DNA of 64,000 bases, from NCBI GenBank assembly GCA_937949555.1, contig CALEDV010000025.1, positions 1 to 64,000 on the forward strand, given 5' to 3'. Every line of letters begins with the position of its first letter. The stretch's first letter is position 1. The notes under the pieces are model-generated. The model made no database searches. It saw only the letters and a program-made list of their open reading frames with translations, and was not told the origin of the DNA. The DNA comes from an uncultured bacterium. Its GTDB lineage: Bacteria > Nitrospirota > Thermodesulfovibrionia > Thermodesulfovibrionales > Dissulfurispiraceae. A program made the translations under genes and the position numbers. Of this stretch, positions 1-8,852 are shown in pieces.

Positions 1-147
1 GAGACCTCTGGACCTTCACAGATAATGCCAAACTAATCACCTCTTGGTGACTGAATGACCTATGGCCCTTTTTAATAAACCCTGTGGCAGTATAAAGGCT
101 TTCAGGCATGCCCTCTTACTCCTTACAAGTTTCTATCGGCATTTTGA
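1..147 (+). repeat. Dispersed MITE-like repeat, subfamily 2 (truncated by the window edge)
   Basis: tggaccttcacagataatgcc…cacctcttggtgactgaatgacctatggccctttttaataaaccctgtggcagtataaaggctttcaggcatgccc…ctatcggcatttt closely matches the reverse complement of 27541-27722. Confidence 0.8.
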
Positions 148-194
148 GTCCTAATTTGCCCTCTGCAATATTTTTTACTATAATTTATAACGCT

Positions 195-953
195 ATGAAC
201 AAGTGCAACAGAAATGCCGGCATTATTATAATCGGAGACGAGATACTTTCTGGGATGGTCAAAGACTCAAATTCTTCTTACATAATTGACCACCTGAGGG
301 ATGTAGGTATAGAAATCAAAAAGATTGTGGTAATAGGAGATATTATCGAAGAGATTGGCAGTACGGTCAGGGAGTTTTCTGATGCCTACGATATAGTATT
401 TACCTCTGGCGGCATTGGTCCTACCCACGACGATGTTACCATTGAGGCAATATCCAAGGGCTTTTCAGTAGATATGGTAAAGCATCCTGCGCTCCTTAGA
501 AGACTGCGGCAGATAATTGGCAAGGAGCCCACCGAGGTTCAGCAAAGGATGGCCCTTATCCCTAAGGGTGCGGAGGTTGTAACTGACATTGACCTAGGAC
601 TGCCAATGATAATCTACAGGAATATATACATCCTTCCGGGCATACCCAGTTGTCTGCAACGCAAGGTAGAGGTTATAAAAAAAATACTTGGTTCAGGTAG
701 ACCTCCTTATGTAAAAAAGGTCTATGTGGATGAATATGAAAGCGCTATAGCAAATACCCTCGCAGGTTTAGCCAAGGATGATCCCTCTGTGAAGATAGGC
801 TCCTATCCCTATATGAACGATCCAGAATTCAGGGTTATGGTGTCCTTTACAGGATACAATAAAGATAATCTTGACCGTTCTGTGGAGCGATTTGTAGACT
901 CTCTGCCTTCGCACAAGATAGTCCGAATTGAGACATGGCTTGGAGATGATTGA
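195..953 (+). CDS. CinA/MoaB-like molybdopterin-binding domain protein
   Basis: ORF 108..953; IIIIGDEILSGMVKDSNSSYI…FTSGGIGPTHDDVT motif. Upstream codons lie in repeat DNA, so ATG at 195 is the likelier start. Confidence 0.85.
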   Translation: MNKCNRNAGIIIIGDEILSGMVKDSNSSYIIDHLRDVGIEIKKIVVIGDIIEEIGSTVREFSDAYDIVFTSGGIGPTHDDVTIEAISKGFSVDMVKHPALLRRLRQIIGKEPTEVQQRMALIPKGAEVVTDIDLGLPMIIYRNIYILPGIPSCLQRKVEVIKKILGSGRPPYVKKVYVDEYESAIANTLAGLAKDDPSVKIGSYPYMNDPEFRVMVSFTGYNKDNLDRSVERFVDSLPSHKIVRIETWLGDD

Positions 954-2241
954 CAATACCTATACTCTCTTTGATTTGCTCTCTGAAGTAAGACAATACC
1001 TAAAGGCAGCCTTTGCAGAGGCATACTGGGTGATTGCAGAGATTGCTGAGGCTAAGGAGCACCAGAGGGGACATTGTTACCTTACCCTTGTGGAGCGTAG
1101 GGAGGAGAGGATAGCCGCACAGATCAAGGCAAATATCTGGGCCTATGAATACAGGAGGCTAATACAAAAATTTACCAATGCCACAGGAGAGGGCTTTAAA
1201 CCTGGCATGAAGGTATTGCTGCTTGTTACTATTGACTGCCATGAACTCTATGGCATGAGCTTTAATATCAAGGACATAGAACCCTCCTATACCCTCGGTG
1301 AGATGGCGCTCAAAAGAAGAGAGATCATTGAAAGGCTTACAAGGGAGGGATTGATTGAAAAAAACAGGTCTATACCCCTCCCCTTAGCGCCTCAGCGTAT
1401 AGCGATAATATCCTCATCACAGGCAGCAGGATACGGTGATTTTATGGATCAAATAACAAACAATCCCTACGGTTACCGATTTAAGACAACCCTCTTTCCT
1501 GCCCTGATGCAGGGGGAGGCTGCTGAGGAATCGATAATTAAGGCACTTGATGCAATAGTATCTTCGAAGGAAACCTATGACCTTTTGGTAATAATTAGAG
1601 GCGGAGGCTCTTCTATTGACCTTAGCTGTTTTGATAGCTATGAGATATCAGCAAAGGTCGCAAACTTTCCTATGCCTGTTATTACAGGAATTGGTCATGA
1701 AAAGGACGAGACCATCGTGGACATGGTTGCCCATACCCCCTTGAAAACACCAACTGCAGTGGCTGATTTTCTGCTCTCTGGGCTTAGTTCCTTTGAAGAG
1801 GCAATGATAGGGCTATACCAAAGATTAAAGACTATTGCCTCAAGGTATCTTAAACAACAGGAGCAAAGGTTAAACAGCCTTTCAGCAAGATTTTTTTTGG
1901 GCACAAGGAATTTTACTGTACAGGGCAATAGCAGTTTAGATATGCTTAGTCTTAGGCTTTCCGGGGCATCCCATGCCTTAATTGCAAGGCATCTTGCAGT
2001 CACCGAGCACCTTGAGCAGGCCCTTAGACATCTAAGTCCTGAAAATGTATTAAAACGGGGATATAGCATAACCACTTACAAAGGCAAGGCATTAAAGGAT
2101 ATAGGAGACCTAAAGGATGGAGCAGAGATAGTCACGCAACTAAAAAATTTTTCCTTTATAAGCCTCTATAAAGCAAAAAGAAAGGAGAGCAAAGGGTTTG
2201 GAAAAAGACAAGGTATTGACCTATTCTCAGGCATTGAATGA
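946..2241 (+). CDS. xseA: Exodeoxyribonuclease VII large subunit
   Basis: OB-fold N-terminus (SEVRQYLKAAF…WVIAEIAEAKEHQRGHCYLTL) and RGGGSSIDLSCFD…GIGHEKDETIVD…TPTAVADFL. Confidence 0.95.
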   Translation: MIDNTYTLFDLLSEVRQYLKAAFAEAYWVIAEIAEAKEHQRGHCYLTLVERREERIAAQIKANIWAYEYRRLIQKFTNATGEGFKPGMKVLLLVTIDCHELYGMSFNIKDIEPSYTLGEMALKRREIIERLTREGLIEKNRSIPLPLAPQRIAIISSSQAAGYGDFMDQITNNPYGYRFKTTLFPALMQGEAAEESIIKALDAIVSSKETYDLLVIIRGGGSSIDLSCFDSYEISAKVANFPMPVITGIGHEKDETIVDMVAHTPLKTPTAVADFLLSGLSSFEEAMIGLYQRLKTIASRYLKQQEQRLNSLSARFFLGTRNFTVQGNSSLDMLSLRLSGASHALIARHLAVTEHLEQALRHLSPENVLKRGYSITTYKGKALKDIGDLKDGAEIVTQLKNFSFISLYKAKRKESKGFGKRQGIDLFSGIE

Positions 2242-2416
2242 AACAGAGCAGATTGTAAAGGATATCGAATCCCAGGAGATAGACATAGACCTGCTGACGG
2301 AGAAGGTTAAAAGGGCCTCGGAGTTGATAAACTTCTGTCGCAATAGGCTTCGTCAAACGGAGGAGGAGATAGACAGGGTATTTGAAGAAAAGGAAGCGAA
2401 ACAAGATGTCTCTTGA
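2198..2416 (+). CDS. xseB: Exodeoxyribonuclease VII small subunit
   Basis: 72 aa; SQALNETEQIVKDIESQEIDIDLLTEKVKRASELINFCRNRL; overlaps the end of xseA; TTG start. Confidence 0.85.
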   Translation: MEKDKVLTYSQALNETEQIVKDIESQEIDIDLLTEKVKRASELINFCRNRLRQTEEEIDRVFEEKEAKQDVS

Positions 2417-3470
2417 GGAAATTAGGGCAGCCAAGAGAAGGGCAAATTTAGAAGATACCCCAAGGCTGTTTGATATAAGGGCATTTCACGACATTGGTGC
2501 CCTTGCCAATGAAATTGCAGAGTCAAAAAACGGCAAAGAGGCATATTTTGTCCTTAATAGACATATAAACCCTACAAACCTATGCGTCAACCGCTGTAAG
2601 TTTTGCGCCTTCAGCAGGTCAAAGGGACAGGAGGGCGCCTTTGAACTTACCCTCGAGGAGATAATCCAGAAACTCCATTCTGATACAAATCCCTTCAGCG
2701 AGGTGCATATTGTTGGAGGGCTGCACCCTGATTGGGGGTTTTCTCATTATAGAGACATTATCAGGTCTGTCAGAGATGCCTTTCCAAATATTGCTATTAA
2801 GGCATATTCTGCTGTGGAGATTGATCACATGGCTAAGATCTCTGGCAGACAAATAGAGTACATACTGAGCTCTCTAAAAGAGGCTGGGTTGGATATGCTT
2901 CCCGGTGGGGGGGCTGAGATCTTTGACCCCTCGGTACGAAATAGACTCTGTCCTGAAAAGATAACCGGCGAACAGTGGCTACAGATCATGGAAACAGCCC
3001 ATAGACTTGGTATAAGGTCAAACGCTACGATGTTATATGGGCATTTAGAGTCCCTTGAGCAGAGGGTAGGGCATTTACTCAGCCTTAGGGAGCTTCAGGA
3101 TAGGACCGGCGGATTTCAAGCCTTTATCCCGTTGTCTTATCACCCTGTTAATACTGCGATAGGAGGCAGCTACACTGGAGGAATAGATGACCTCCTGACT
3201 ATAGCTGCAAGCCGTATCGTCTTAGATAATTTCGATCATATCAAGGCGTACTGGATTATGCTTGGAGAAAAGATATCACAGGCAGCGCTGCTCTTTGGCG
3301 CCGACGATTTAGACGGCACTGTTATTGAAGAGAAGATTACCCATTCAGCAGGGGCCCTTTCTAACCAATCTATGACAATAGAGTCCTTGAAATTGTTAAT
3401 TCAGAGGGCTGGGAAGATACCTGTTCAGAGGGACGGTTTTTACAGACCCATTGATGACAGCAAACAATAA
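2406..3470 (+). CDS. mqnE: Aminofutalosine synthase (radical SAM, menaquinone biosynthesis)
   Basis: HINPTNLCVNRCKFCAFSRSKG (CxxxCxxC), HIVGGLHPDW, MLPGGGAEIF, ATMLYGHLE. Confidence 0.88.
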   Translation: MSLEEIRAAKRRANLEDTPRLFDIRAFHDIGALANEIAESKNGKEAYFVLNRHINPTNLCVNRCKFCAFSRSKGQEGAFELTLEEIIQKLHSDTNPFSEVHIVGGLHPDWGFSHYRDIIRSVRDAFPNIAIKAYSAVEIDHMAKISGRQIEYILSSLKEAGLDMLPGGGAEIFDPSVRNRLCPEKITGEQWLQIMETAHRLGIRSNATMLYGHLESLEQRVGHLLSLRELQDRTGGFQAFIPLSYHPVNTAIGGSYTGGIDDLLTIAASRIVLDNFDHIKAYWIMLGEKISQAALLFGADDLDGTVIEEKITHSAGALSNQSMTIESLKLLIQRAGKIPVQRDGFYRPIDDSKQ

Positions 3471-3499
3471 AAAAGGTAAGAGACCACTTAAGATAGGAG

Positions 3500-4127
3500 T
3501 CTTCCCTGTAAGATGAGGGTATGATTGCCCTTAGTTTGATTATCCTATCTCAGATCCTCTGAAATACAGCATTGCCATTGCCGTAATCTATTTATAGGTT
3601 ATTGCCCTCTAATCTAAAATGAGTATTGGCGACATAATCTGTCTTGCTGAGTATCAAAGTGGAACCAACTATCCTGTATTTCTCAACGGTGGTATCTGCC
3701 CTGCCATACCTGTCGGTCTCTGTGGTGACCCAGGTTGCACCCTTGTGCAGGTATCGGTCAATGACCTCTTAATGCTCGTGCTTTTTGAGCCGAATTGGTT
3801 ATCCTCTTTGCCTTTCATGCAGACAACATGACAGGAAGGCCCTTTCATGTCTTGCTGATAGCCATGCCTATTATGCTTCGGGTATATTTCAACTTATTCC
3901 TTGTCTATGGTATGATGTTAATGGTCAAGGCGCCTCACAATGTTGCGGCTCCAGGGGCACTTATAGGGGCAAGTAACTTTTTTGAGTTGGCTGTAGCAGT
4001 GGCAATTACACTCTTTGGCGCAAACTCAGGGGCAGCCCTTGTCTGTGTGGTTGGGGTGCTTGTGATGCTCTCTGTAACGGGCATATGCAATCGCACCAGG
4101 CATTGGTTAGTTGAGAAAACTAAATAG
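3500..4127 (+). pseudogene. Decayed Acr3-type arsenite efflux permease (C-terminal half)
   Basis: Frame 1 has GDPGCTLVQVSVNDLLMLVLFEP; frame 3 has VILFAFHADNMTGRPFHVLLIAMPI…NVAAPGALIGASNFFELAVAVAITLFGANSGAALVCVVGVLV-MLSV…CNRTRHW. Frame change, internal deletion, loss of the usual EVPV, stops upstream. Left limit uncertain. Confidence 0.8.
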
Positions 4128-4138
4128 AAAGGTTCATC

Positions 4139-4354
4139 ATGGACTTAAAAAAAATTTGTTACTGCTTTAATTACACTGAACAGGACATCAAAGAAGATGT
4201 TATTGCCAATAAGGGCAGGTCAACTATTCTTGAAAAGATCATTGCTCAAAAGCGCACAGGCGGATGCAACTGCCAGTGGAATCACCCTGAGGCCAGGTGA
4301 TGCCTTGGCGATGTCCATCAGGTGGTGGACAGGACTAGAAAGGATATAATATGA
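4139..4354 (+). CDS. Candidate selenoprotein: CopZ-N/BFD-like [2Fe-2S] small protein with in-frame TGA (Sec54)
   Basis: Read through TGA 4298-4300: MDLKKICYCFNYTEQDIKEDVIANKGRSTILEKIIAQKRTGGCNCQWNHPEAR-U-CLGDVHQVVDRTRKDII*. Cys spacing CxC…CxC…(U)C fits CopZ-N/BFD-like domains. RBS-like agaaagg upstream; stop overlaps the next ATG (ATGA). Confidence 0.75.
4312..4331 (+). promoter_or_regulatory. Candidate bacterial SECIS hairpin
   Basis: TGTCCA-TCAGGTGG-TGGACA: perfect 6-bp stem, 8-nt loop containing GGU, beginning 11 nt after the in-frame TGA. Confidence 0.6.
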
Positions 4355-5067
4355 AACTTGCAATCTTTGGCGACATTCACGGCAACATTGAGGCTTTAAA
4401 AAGGGCATACGATGAGGCATTGAGGCATAACCCTGACAAGATGTATCATCTCGGTGATTTAGGTGGTTATGCCCCCTTTGTTAATGAGGTAGTGGACTTT
4501 CTGATTGAGCATCATATTGATGGCGTGCAGGGTAACTACGATGAGACTGTGGCAAATGACAGGGAGCATTGTGGTTGTAAGTATGAAGACCCCTTTCAGG
4601 CTGAAAGGGCAAATCAGGGTTTTAACTGGACAAAGGCACATGCTACAGAACGGAGTAAAGACTACATGAGGGCATTGCCCTTTGAGATAAGGTTTGAAGC
4701 AGAGGGCAAAAAGGTCCTTATATTCCATGCAACACCTAAAAAGAACAACTTGTATTGGTATGAGGATCGGGAGGAGAAGTTTTTTAAGGAGATGGCTGAG
4801 AAGGCAGATGCTGATGTCTATATATATGGACACACTCACAAACCCTATAGAAAAGATCTCTATGGCAAGGTTTTTATCAATGCTGGTAGTGTAGGGAAAC
4901 CAAAGGATGGTGATAATAGGACCTGTGTAACGTTGCTCGATATAGAAAAAGAAATAATAAAAAGTGAATTCATCAGGATACCCTATGACATTGAAAAGAC
5001 AGCCTCTGCAATTATTACAAGCGGGCTGCCTCCTTATTTTGCAGAGAAACTAAGGGAGGCTAGGTAG
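4351..5067 (+). CDS. Metallophosphoesterase (YfcE-like phosphodiesterase)
   Basis: FGDIHGN…HLGDLGGY…GNYD…FHATP…YGHTHKPY…NAGSVGKPKDGD. Confidence 0.88.
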   Translation: MKLAIFGDIHGNIEALKRAYDEALRHNPDKMYHLGDLGGYAPFVNEVVDFLIEHHIDGVQGNYDETVANDREHCGCKYEDPFQAERANQGFNWTKAHATERSKDYMRALPFEIRFEAEGKKVLIFHATPKKNNLYWYEDREEKFFKEMAEKADADVYIYGHTHKPYRKDLYGKVFINAGSVGKPKDGDNRTCVTLLDIEKEIIKSEFIRIPYDIEKTASAIITSGLPPYFAEKLREAR

Positions 5068-5181
5068 ACAATTATTCCTGAGGTTATAACTTGCTGAATA
5101 GGAATCTATGGGGGAATTAAAAGAAGGCTAATATCAGCGGCAACAGCAGGATCTAAAGGAGAAGACCTGAGCAAAGGATGG

Positions 5182-5790
5182 TTAAAGTGATTGGGATAAT
5201 CCCTTTATTACCGCATCGAGTTTATTGATTACTTCCTCTGTCTGGCTTCTATCTTTAGAGGCAAATAGGACTATCTCCTTGCCCTCTTCTGTTTGTAGAA
5301 GTGCCCTATGAAACTCTGAGGGCTGACCAAAGCCTGGTATCACTGTAAAGTGTTGTAGGGCAATGCCCTCAACGACCTTGACACCATCGGGGTTTTCAGG
5401 CATCAAGCAGGTATAATCCCTTTTAATGCCCTTTATCTCGTCTCTGTTGAACCTCTGGCTTTTAGTAAATAGATGCCTCCTCTCAGTGAGGGTTACATGA
5501 CCTTTTTTAAGGTCTATAGACAACACAAGTATGGGGTCCCTGAAGACAAGGTATCTATAGGCAACAAACAGCCCTATAAAGGCCAAAAGCAAGACAACCC
5601 AGAAGAGGGCATTTATCTCTATAAAAGGGACAGACAAAAGCCCCATTAAAACCAATGTGGCACCTGCAGCCATGCTCGATGTGAGTTCCCTATTGTAGAT
5701 ACCACTATGTAGCACGCTACCCTTGTCGGTTATAAAGTCACCGGTCTTGAATGTAATCGAGTCCTCCTGTATGTCAAAAGAATAACCCAC
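5182..5790 (-). CDS. Hypothetical membrane protein
   Basis: 202 aa ORF with two central hydrophobic segments; no family recognised. Confidence 0.6.
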   Translation of the reverse strand: MGYSFDIQEDSITFKTGDFITDKGSVLHSGIYNRELTSSMAAGATLVLMGLLSVPFIEINALFWVVLLLAFIGLFVAYRYLVFRDPILVLSIDLKKGHVTLTERRHLFTKSQRFNRDEIKGIKRDYTCLMPENPDGVKVVEGIALQHFTVIPGFGQPSEFHRALLQTEEGKEIVLFASKDRSQTEEVINKLDAVIKGLSQSL

Positions 5791-5802
5791 CCCTCCTCCT
5801 TT

Positions 5803-6948
5803 CTAAAACAGTATCATTGAAAGTATCGCCCCCACAATGGCAAGGGCGAGCACATCGTTTTTGTAGATCAACCACCCAAAGGCAACCACAAAGAATGCGA
5901 GCTTTGTTATATCCCAATGCACAGCAAGGGTAAACTTAATGGATACGAAGATGAGCAGCCCTGCAAAGGCAGCGACCATCCCCTTAGTAACAGCCCTGAA
6001 AGGCCTTGAGGAATCAATCTTATCAACAAAGGTCATTACAATAGAGAGCAACACCGGACCAGGGGCAAAGATAGCAAAGGTTCCAACAAGGGCACCTACT
6101 AATCCGCCGGTTATGTAACCAACAAAGGTTGCGTTTATGAGTATCGGGCCCGGGGTTATCTGTCCAAGGGCAATGCCATCCATAAAGGTCTTGCTGTCCA
6201 TCCATGCCTTTGTCTGCACCACCTCATGATACATCAGAGGTAGGGCTGTATATACGCCCCCAAAGGACATCAGGGCGATCTTGGTCATTATGCAAGAGAA
6301 CTCAAAAAGCCCCCCAAATAAAAGGTATATTAAACAATAACAGGATGCAAAAGACAATGTTATTATCCACCCATCTCTCTTTGATATGGCCATGACTTGC
6401 CCCCTGGATTGTAGGTCAAGGCCCTTTGAATAAAAGAGGGCACCAAGGGCCCCTGTAAGCGCAATAACGAGCAGAGGACTTGATCCTACAAGGAGCAAGG
6501 TCGCAGATACTATGGACAATACAATAGATGAAGGACCTTCCCTTACCCTCTCTAAGAGGAAACGGCCTGCAGCGTTTATTACGATGGCAACAACAACTAC
6601 CTCAAGCCCTATAAACGCTGACTTTATGATGCCAAGGTTCCTGCCCTCTTTGTAAAAGGCAGAAAATACTAACATGATCAAAAAAGAGGGTAGCAGGAAT
6701 GATGCAAAGGCAATCAGTAGCCCTGGTAGACCTCTGATCTGATATCCACAATAGGATGCCAGGTTTACCACAATGGCGCCTGGTATGCCCTGGCATGTGA
6801 CTAAGCCCTTTGTGAAGGCTTCGGGGTCAATCCATCTCTTTGACACTGTCAAGGTATTGCGCAGATACTCCACCATGGCAGGGCCGCCAAAGGATATACA
6901 GCCCAATTTAAGAAAGGTAAATAGTAAATCGACTAAGGATGGGTACAA
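5803..6948 (-). CDS. chrA: Chromate transporter (two-domain ChrA)
   Basis: Duplicated FLKLGCISFGGPAMVEYL / KIALMSFGGVYTALPLMYHEVV and QGIPGAIVVNLASYCGY / GQITPGPILINATFVGY. Confidence 0.9.
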   Translation of the reverse strand: MYPSLVDLLFTFLKLGCISFGGPAMVEYLRNTLTVSKRWIDPEAFTKGLVTCQGIPGAIVVNLASYCGYQIRGLPGLLIAFASFLLPSFLIMLVFSAFYKEGRNLGIIKSAFIGLEVVVVAIVINAAGRFLLERVREGPSSIVLSIVSATLLLVGSSPLLVIALTGALGALFYSKGLDLQSRGQVMAISKRDGWIITLSFASCYCLIYLLFGGLFEFSCIMTKIALMSFGGVYTALPLMYHEVVQTKAWMDSKTFMDGIALGQITPGPILINATFVGYITGGLVGALVGTFAIFAPGPVLLSIVMTFVDKIDSSRPFRAVTKGMVAAFAGLLIFVSIKFTLAVHWDITKLAFFVVAFGWLIYKNDVLALAIVGAILSMILF

Positions 6949-6974
6949 GTTGTCTTTGACATTAACCTAAAGGG

Positions 6975-8744
6975 CTATTTGATCTTCTTTGCAGAACTTG
7001 ACAACAGGCCCAACAGCCCGCCCTCTTTGTTGACAGGCTGATTAAGCAGTTCGTTGAGGGGGTTATCGGCGCCAACGATCATCATCTGCTTGATCTTAAG
7101 CTGTGCCTTGACCTTTAATTCCTGCCTCTGTATGTCCTTGATGGAATCCTCATAGGTCGCCTGTTGCCTGGGGATATCGGTCTCGATGAACCCTGATAGT
7201 TTTAGGGAGAGCCTGGTGCTCAGAATGCCCATTGCCCTGCTTACAGAGGATGCATCTTCTGAAATTCTACTCTTAAGCCTTATCTCGTCAAGTTGAAGCC
7301 TGCCTTTTACTGTAAAGCTTAGTCCGAGGTCTGTGAGCGATGTGCTATTAGCATTGAAAAAATCCCTCAACGATGATTCGAGTTGATTCAACATCGGCTC
7401 ATCCTTTAAGGCCCCAGGCTCGTCTATGGTGCCCTTCTGCTTTTCTATGACATCGGCGGTGATGTTGAAGGAGGAGACAAAGCTTTTTAGATTTGCCTCA
7501 ATACCCATTGGATACACAGAGAGCCTGAAGGTCTTGGGGTCTGTGGAGTACCCTGAATCAGCCTTCTTAAGGTTCAGGGTCAGACCCGGTATAATGTCAG
7601 AGATGTTATTGATGGTTCTTGTATATTCAATGCCATTGAACTTAATAAGGGCATTCTGGGCACTCTGGGTCTGACTCATATTTGTGACACCACCGATGAC
7701 ATTGTTTGAACTATCATAGGTCGCATCAAAGGCAAGCCTACCAAGGCCGGCATTTGCAGTCTCCTCTGGCATGTCCCCAAAGTCGCCATTGTTGTTGACA
7801 TCCACCTTGACAGTTATCTTATTGTCAGCGCCTGTGCTGTTTGAGGTCAACACCAACCTATAGCCTGATATCTCTGCACTATTTTGGGCAGTGGTAGAGG
7901 CGTTGTTTTGTATTGTCACTGCTGTGGTGTCAAAACCGAGCATCTGCCTCGCCGTAGAGTCTGGGTCATCCCAGGCCAACTCCATCTCACTACCAGTAGA
8001 GTTGGTGATGGTGAATCTGTTATTGTCTGCATCATAGCTTACATTGAACTTGTCTCCTCCCTGATTGTAGGCATTGATCAATGCCAACTTAACTGCTTGG
8101 GCAAGTTGCTCACCTGTGTAATTGCCCTCTGCAATTGAGGCCGTATATGTGGAGCTACCAAGCTTAAATTTTATGGTATTGTTCGAGTTAGTCACATCAA
8201 ACTTAGATATCTCTGCCTGTATGCCTGCATTAGCATTGTTGATCGCTTCCTTTATGCCTTGCAGGGTATTGTTTGAGCTATCTATTGTCAGATCAGTTGG
8301 ACTGCCTGAGCCCACCTGTATCCTCAACCTCTGGGTTGTATAGGTAGATAGGTCAGCCACCTCGCTGTCCTGGCCTGCAAAGATGGCTGATGCAATCCTT
8401 TGAGACTGGGCAATGCTGCCAATCTGGATGTTATAATTCCCTGCCGATGTATAGGATGTGGTAGTGGCCGTGATGTAAGAGCTGTCTGATGAGAGGACGC
8501 TCCTTAGTCCAGAAAGGGATTTCTTGAGCCTATCAACGGCCTCATTCATGATCGAAAGGTTGCTCTGTAGTGTGCTCAGAGAGGTCAACCCTATCTCTGC
8601 ATCGGTCCTTTGATACTGAAGACGCTGATACTGGGCCATATCTTTGGCTGCAAGATACTTGGCCACCATTGCCTTATTCCCCGACTGAAGGGCCTTAAAG
8701 GGGTTTATGGGGTTTGAAAAGGGGTTTATAGGGTTTGTGGCCAT
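6975..8744 (-). CDS. fliD: Flagellar hook-associated protein 2 (FliD cap)
   Basis: Repeated Ser/Thr/Asn-rich hook-associated architecture; NYNIQIGSIAQSQRIAS; C-terminal GIEANLKSFVSSFN…LTDLGLSFTVKGRLQLDE. Confidence 0.85.
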   Translation of the reverse strand: MATNPINPFSNPINPFKALQSGNKAMVAKYLAAKDMAQYQRLQYQRTDAEIGLTSLSTLQSNLSIMNEAVDRLKKSLSGLRSVLSSDSSYITATTTSYTSAGNYNIQIGSIAQSQRIASAIFAGQDSEVADLSTYTTQRLRIQVGSGSPTDLTIDSSNNTLQGIKEAINNANAGIQAEISKFDVTNSNNTIKFKLGSSTYTASIAEGNYTGEQLAQAVKLALINAYNQGGDKFNVSYDADNNRFTITNSTGSEMELAWDDPDSTARQMLGFDTTAVTIQNNASTTAQNSAEISGYRLVLTSNSTGADNKITVKVDVNNNGDFGDMPEETANAGLGRLAFDATYDSSNNVIGGVTNMSQTQSAQNALIKFNGIEYTRTINNISDIIPGLTLNLKKADSGYSTDPKTFRLSVYPMGIEANLKSFVSSFNITADVIEKQKGTIDEPGALKDEPMLNQLESSLRDFFNANSTSLTDLGLSFTVKGRLQLDEIRLKSRISEDASSVSRAMGILSTRLSLKLSGFIETDIPRQQATYEDSIKDIQRQELKVKAQLKIKQMMIVGADNPLNELLNQPVNKEGGLLGLLSSSAKKIK

Positions 8745-8763
8745 TGTATCACCTCATCTGTCA

Positions 8764-8815
8764 GATTTTCAGTTAGACCTATCATTATACTGTATGCTTA
8801 AGCACTCTCAAAGCA
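8764..8815 (-). promoter_or_regulatory. Candidate sigma70-type promoter for fliD with TGCTTAAGCA palindrome
   Basis: Minus strand: TTGAGA-gtgcttaagcatacag-TATAAT (16-nt spacer); TGCTTAAGCA palindrome in the spacer. Confidence 0.45.
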
Positions 8816-8852
8816 CCCTTGAGGGTCACACTTTTATTTTCGTGATAACAGA

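Noticed and set aside
108-194. N-terminal extension of the CinA-like ORF (MPSYSLQVSIGILSPNLPSAIFF…)
   Set aside because: Overlaps the dispersed repeat (to ~147); homology starts after ATG 195.
3619-3976. Three small ORFs as independent genes
   Set aside because: They carry pieces of Acr3 in different frames; better explained as one pseudogene.
4220-4420. Minus-strand 66-aa ORF
   Set aside because: Antisense to the Fe-S/metallophosphoesterase junction, no recognisable domain.
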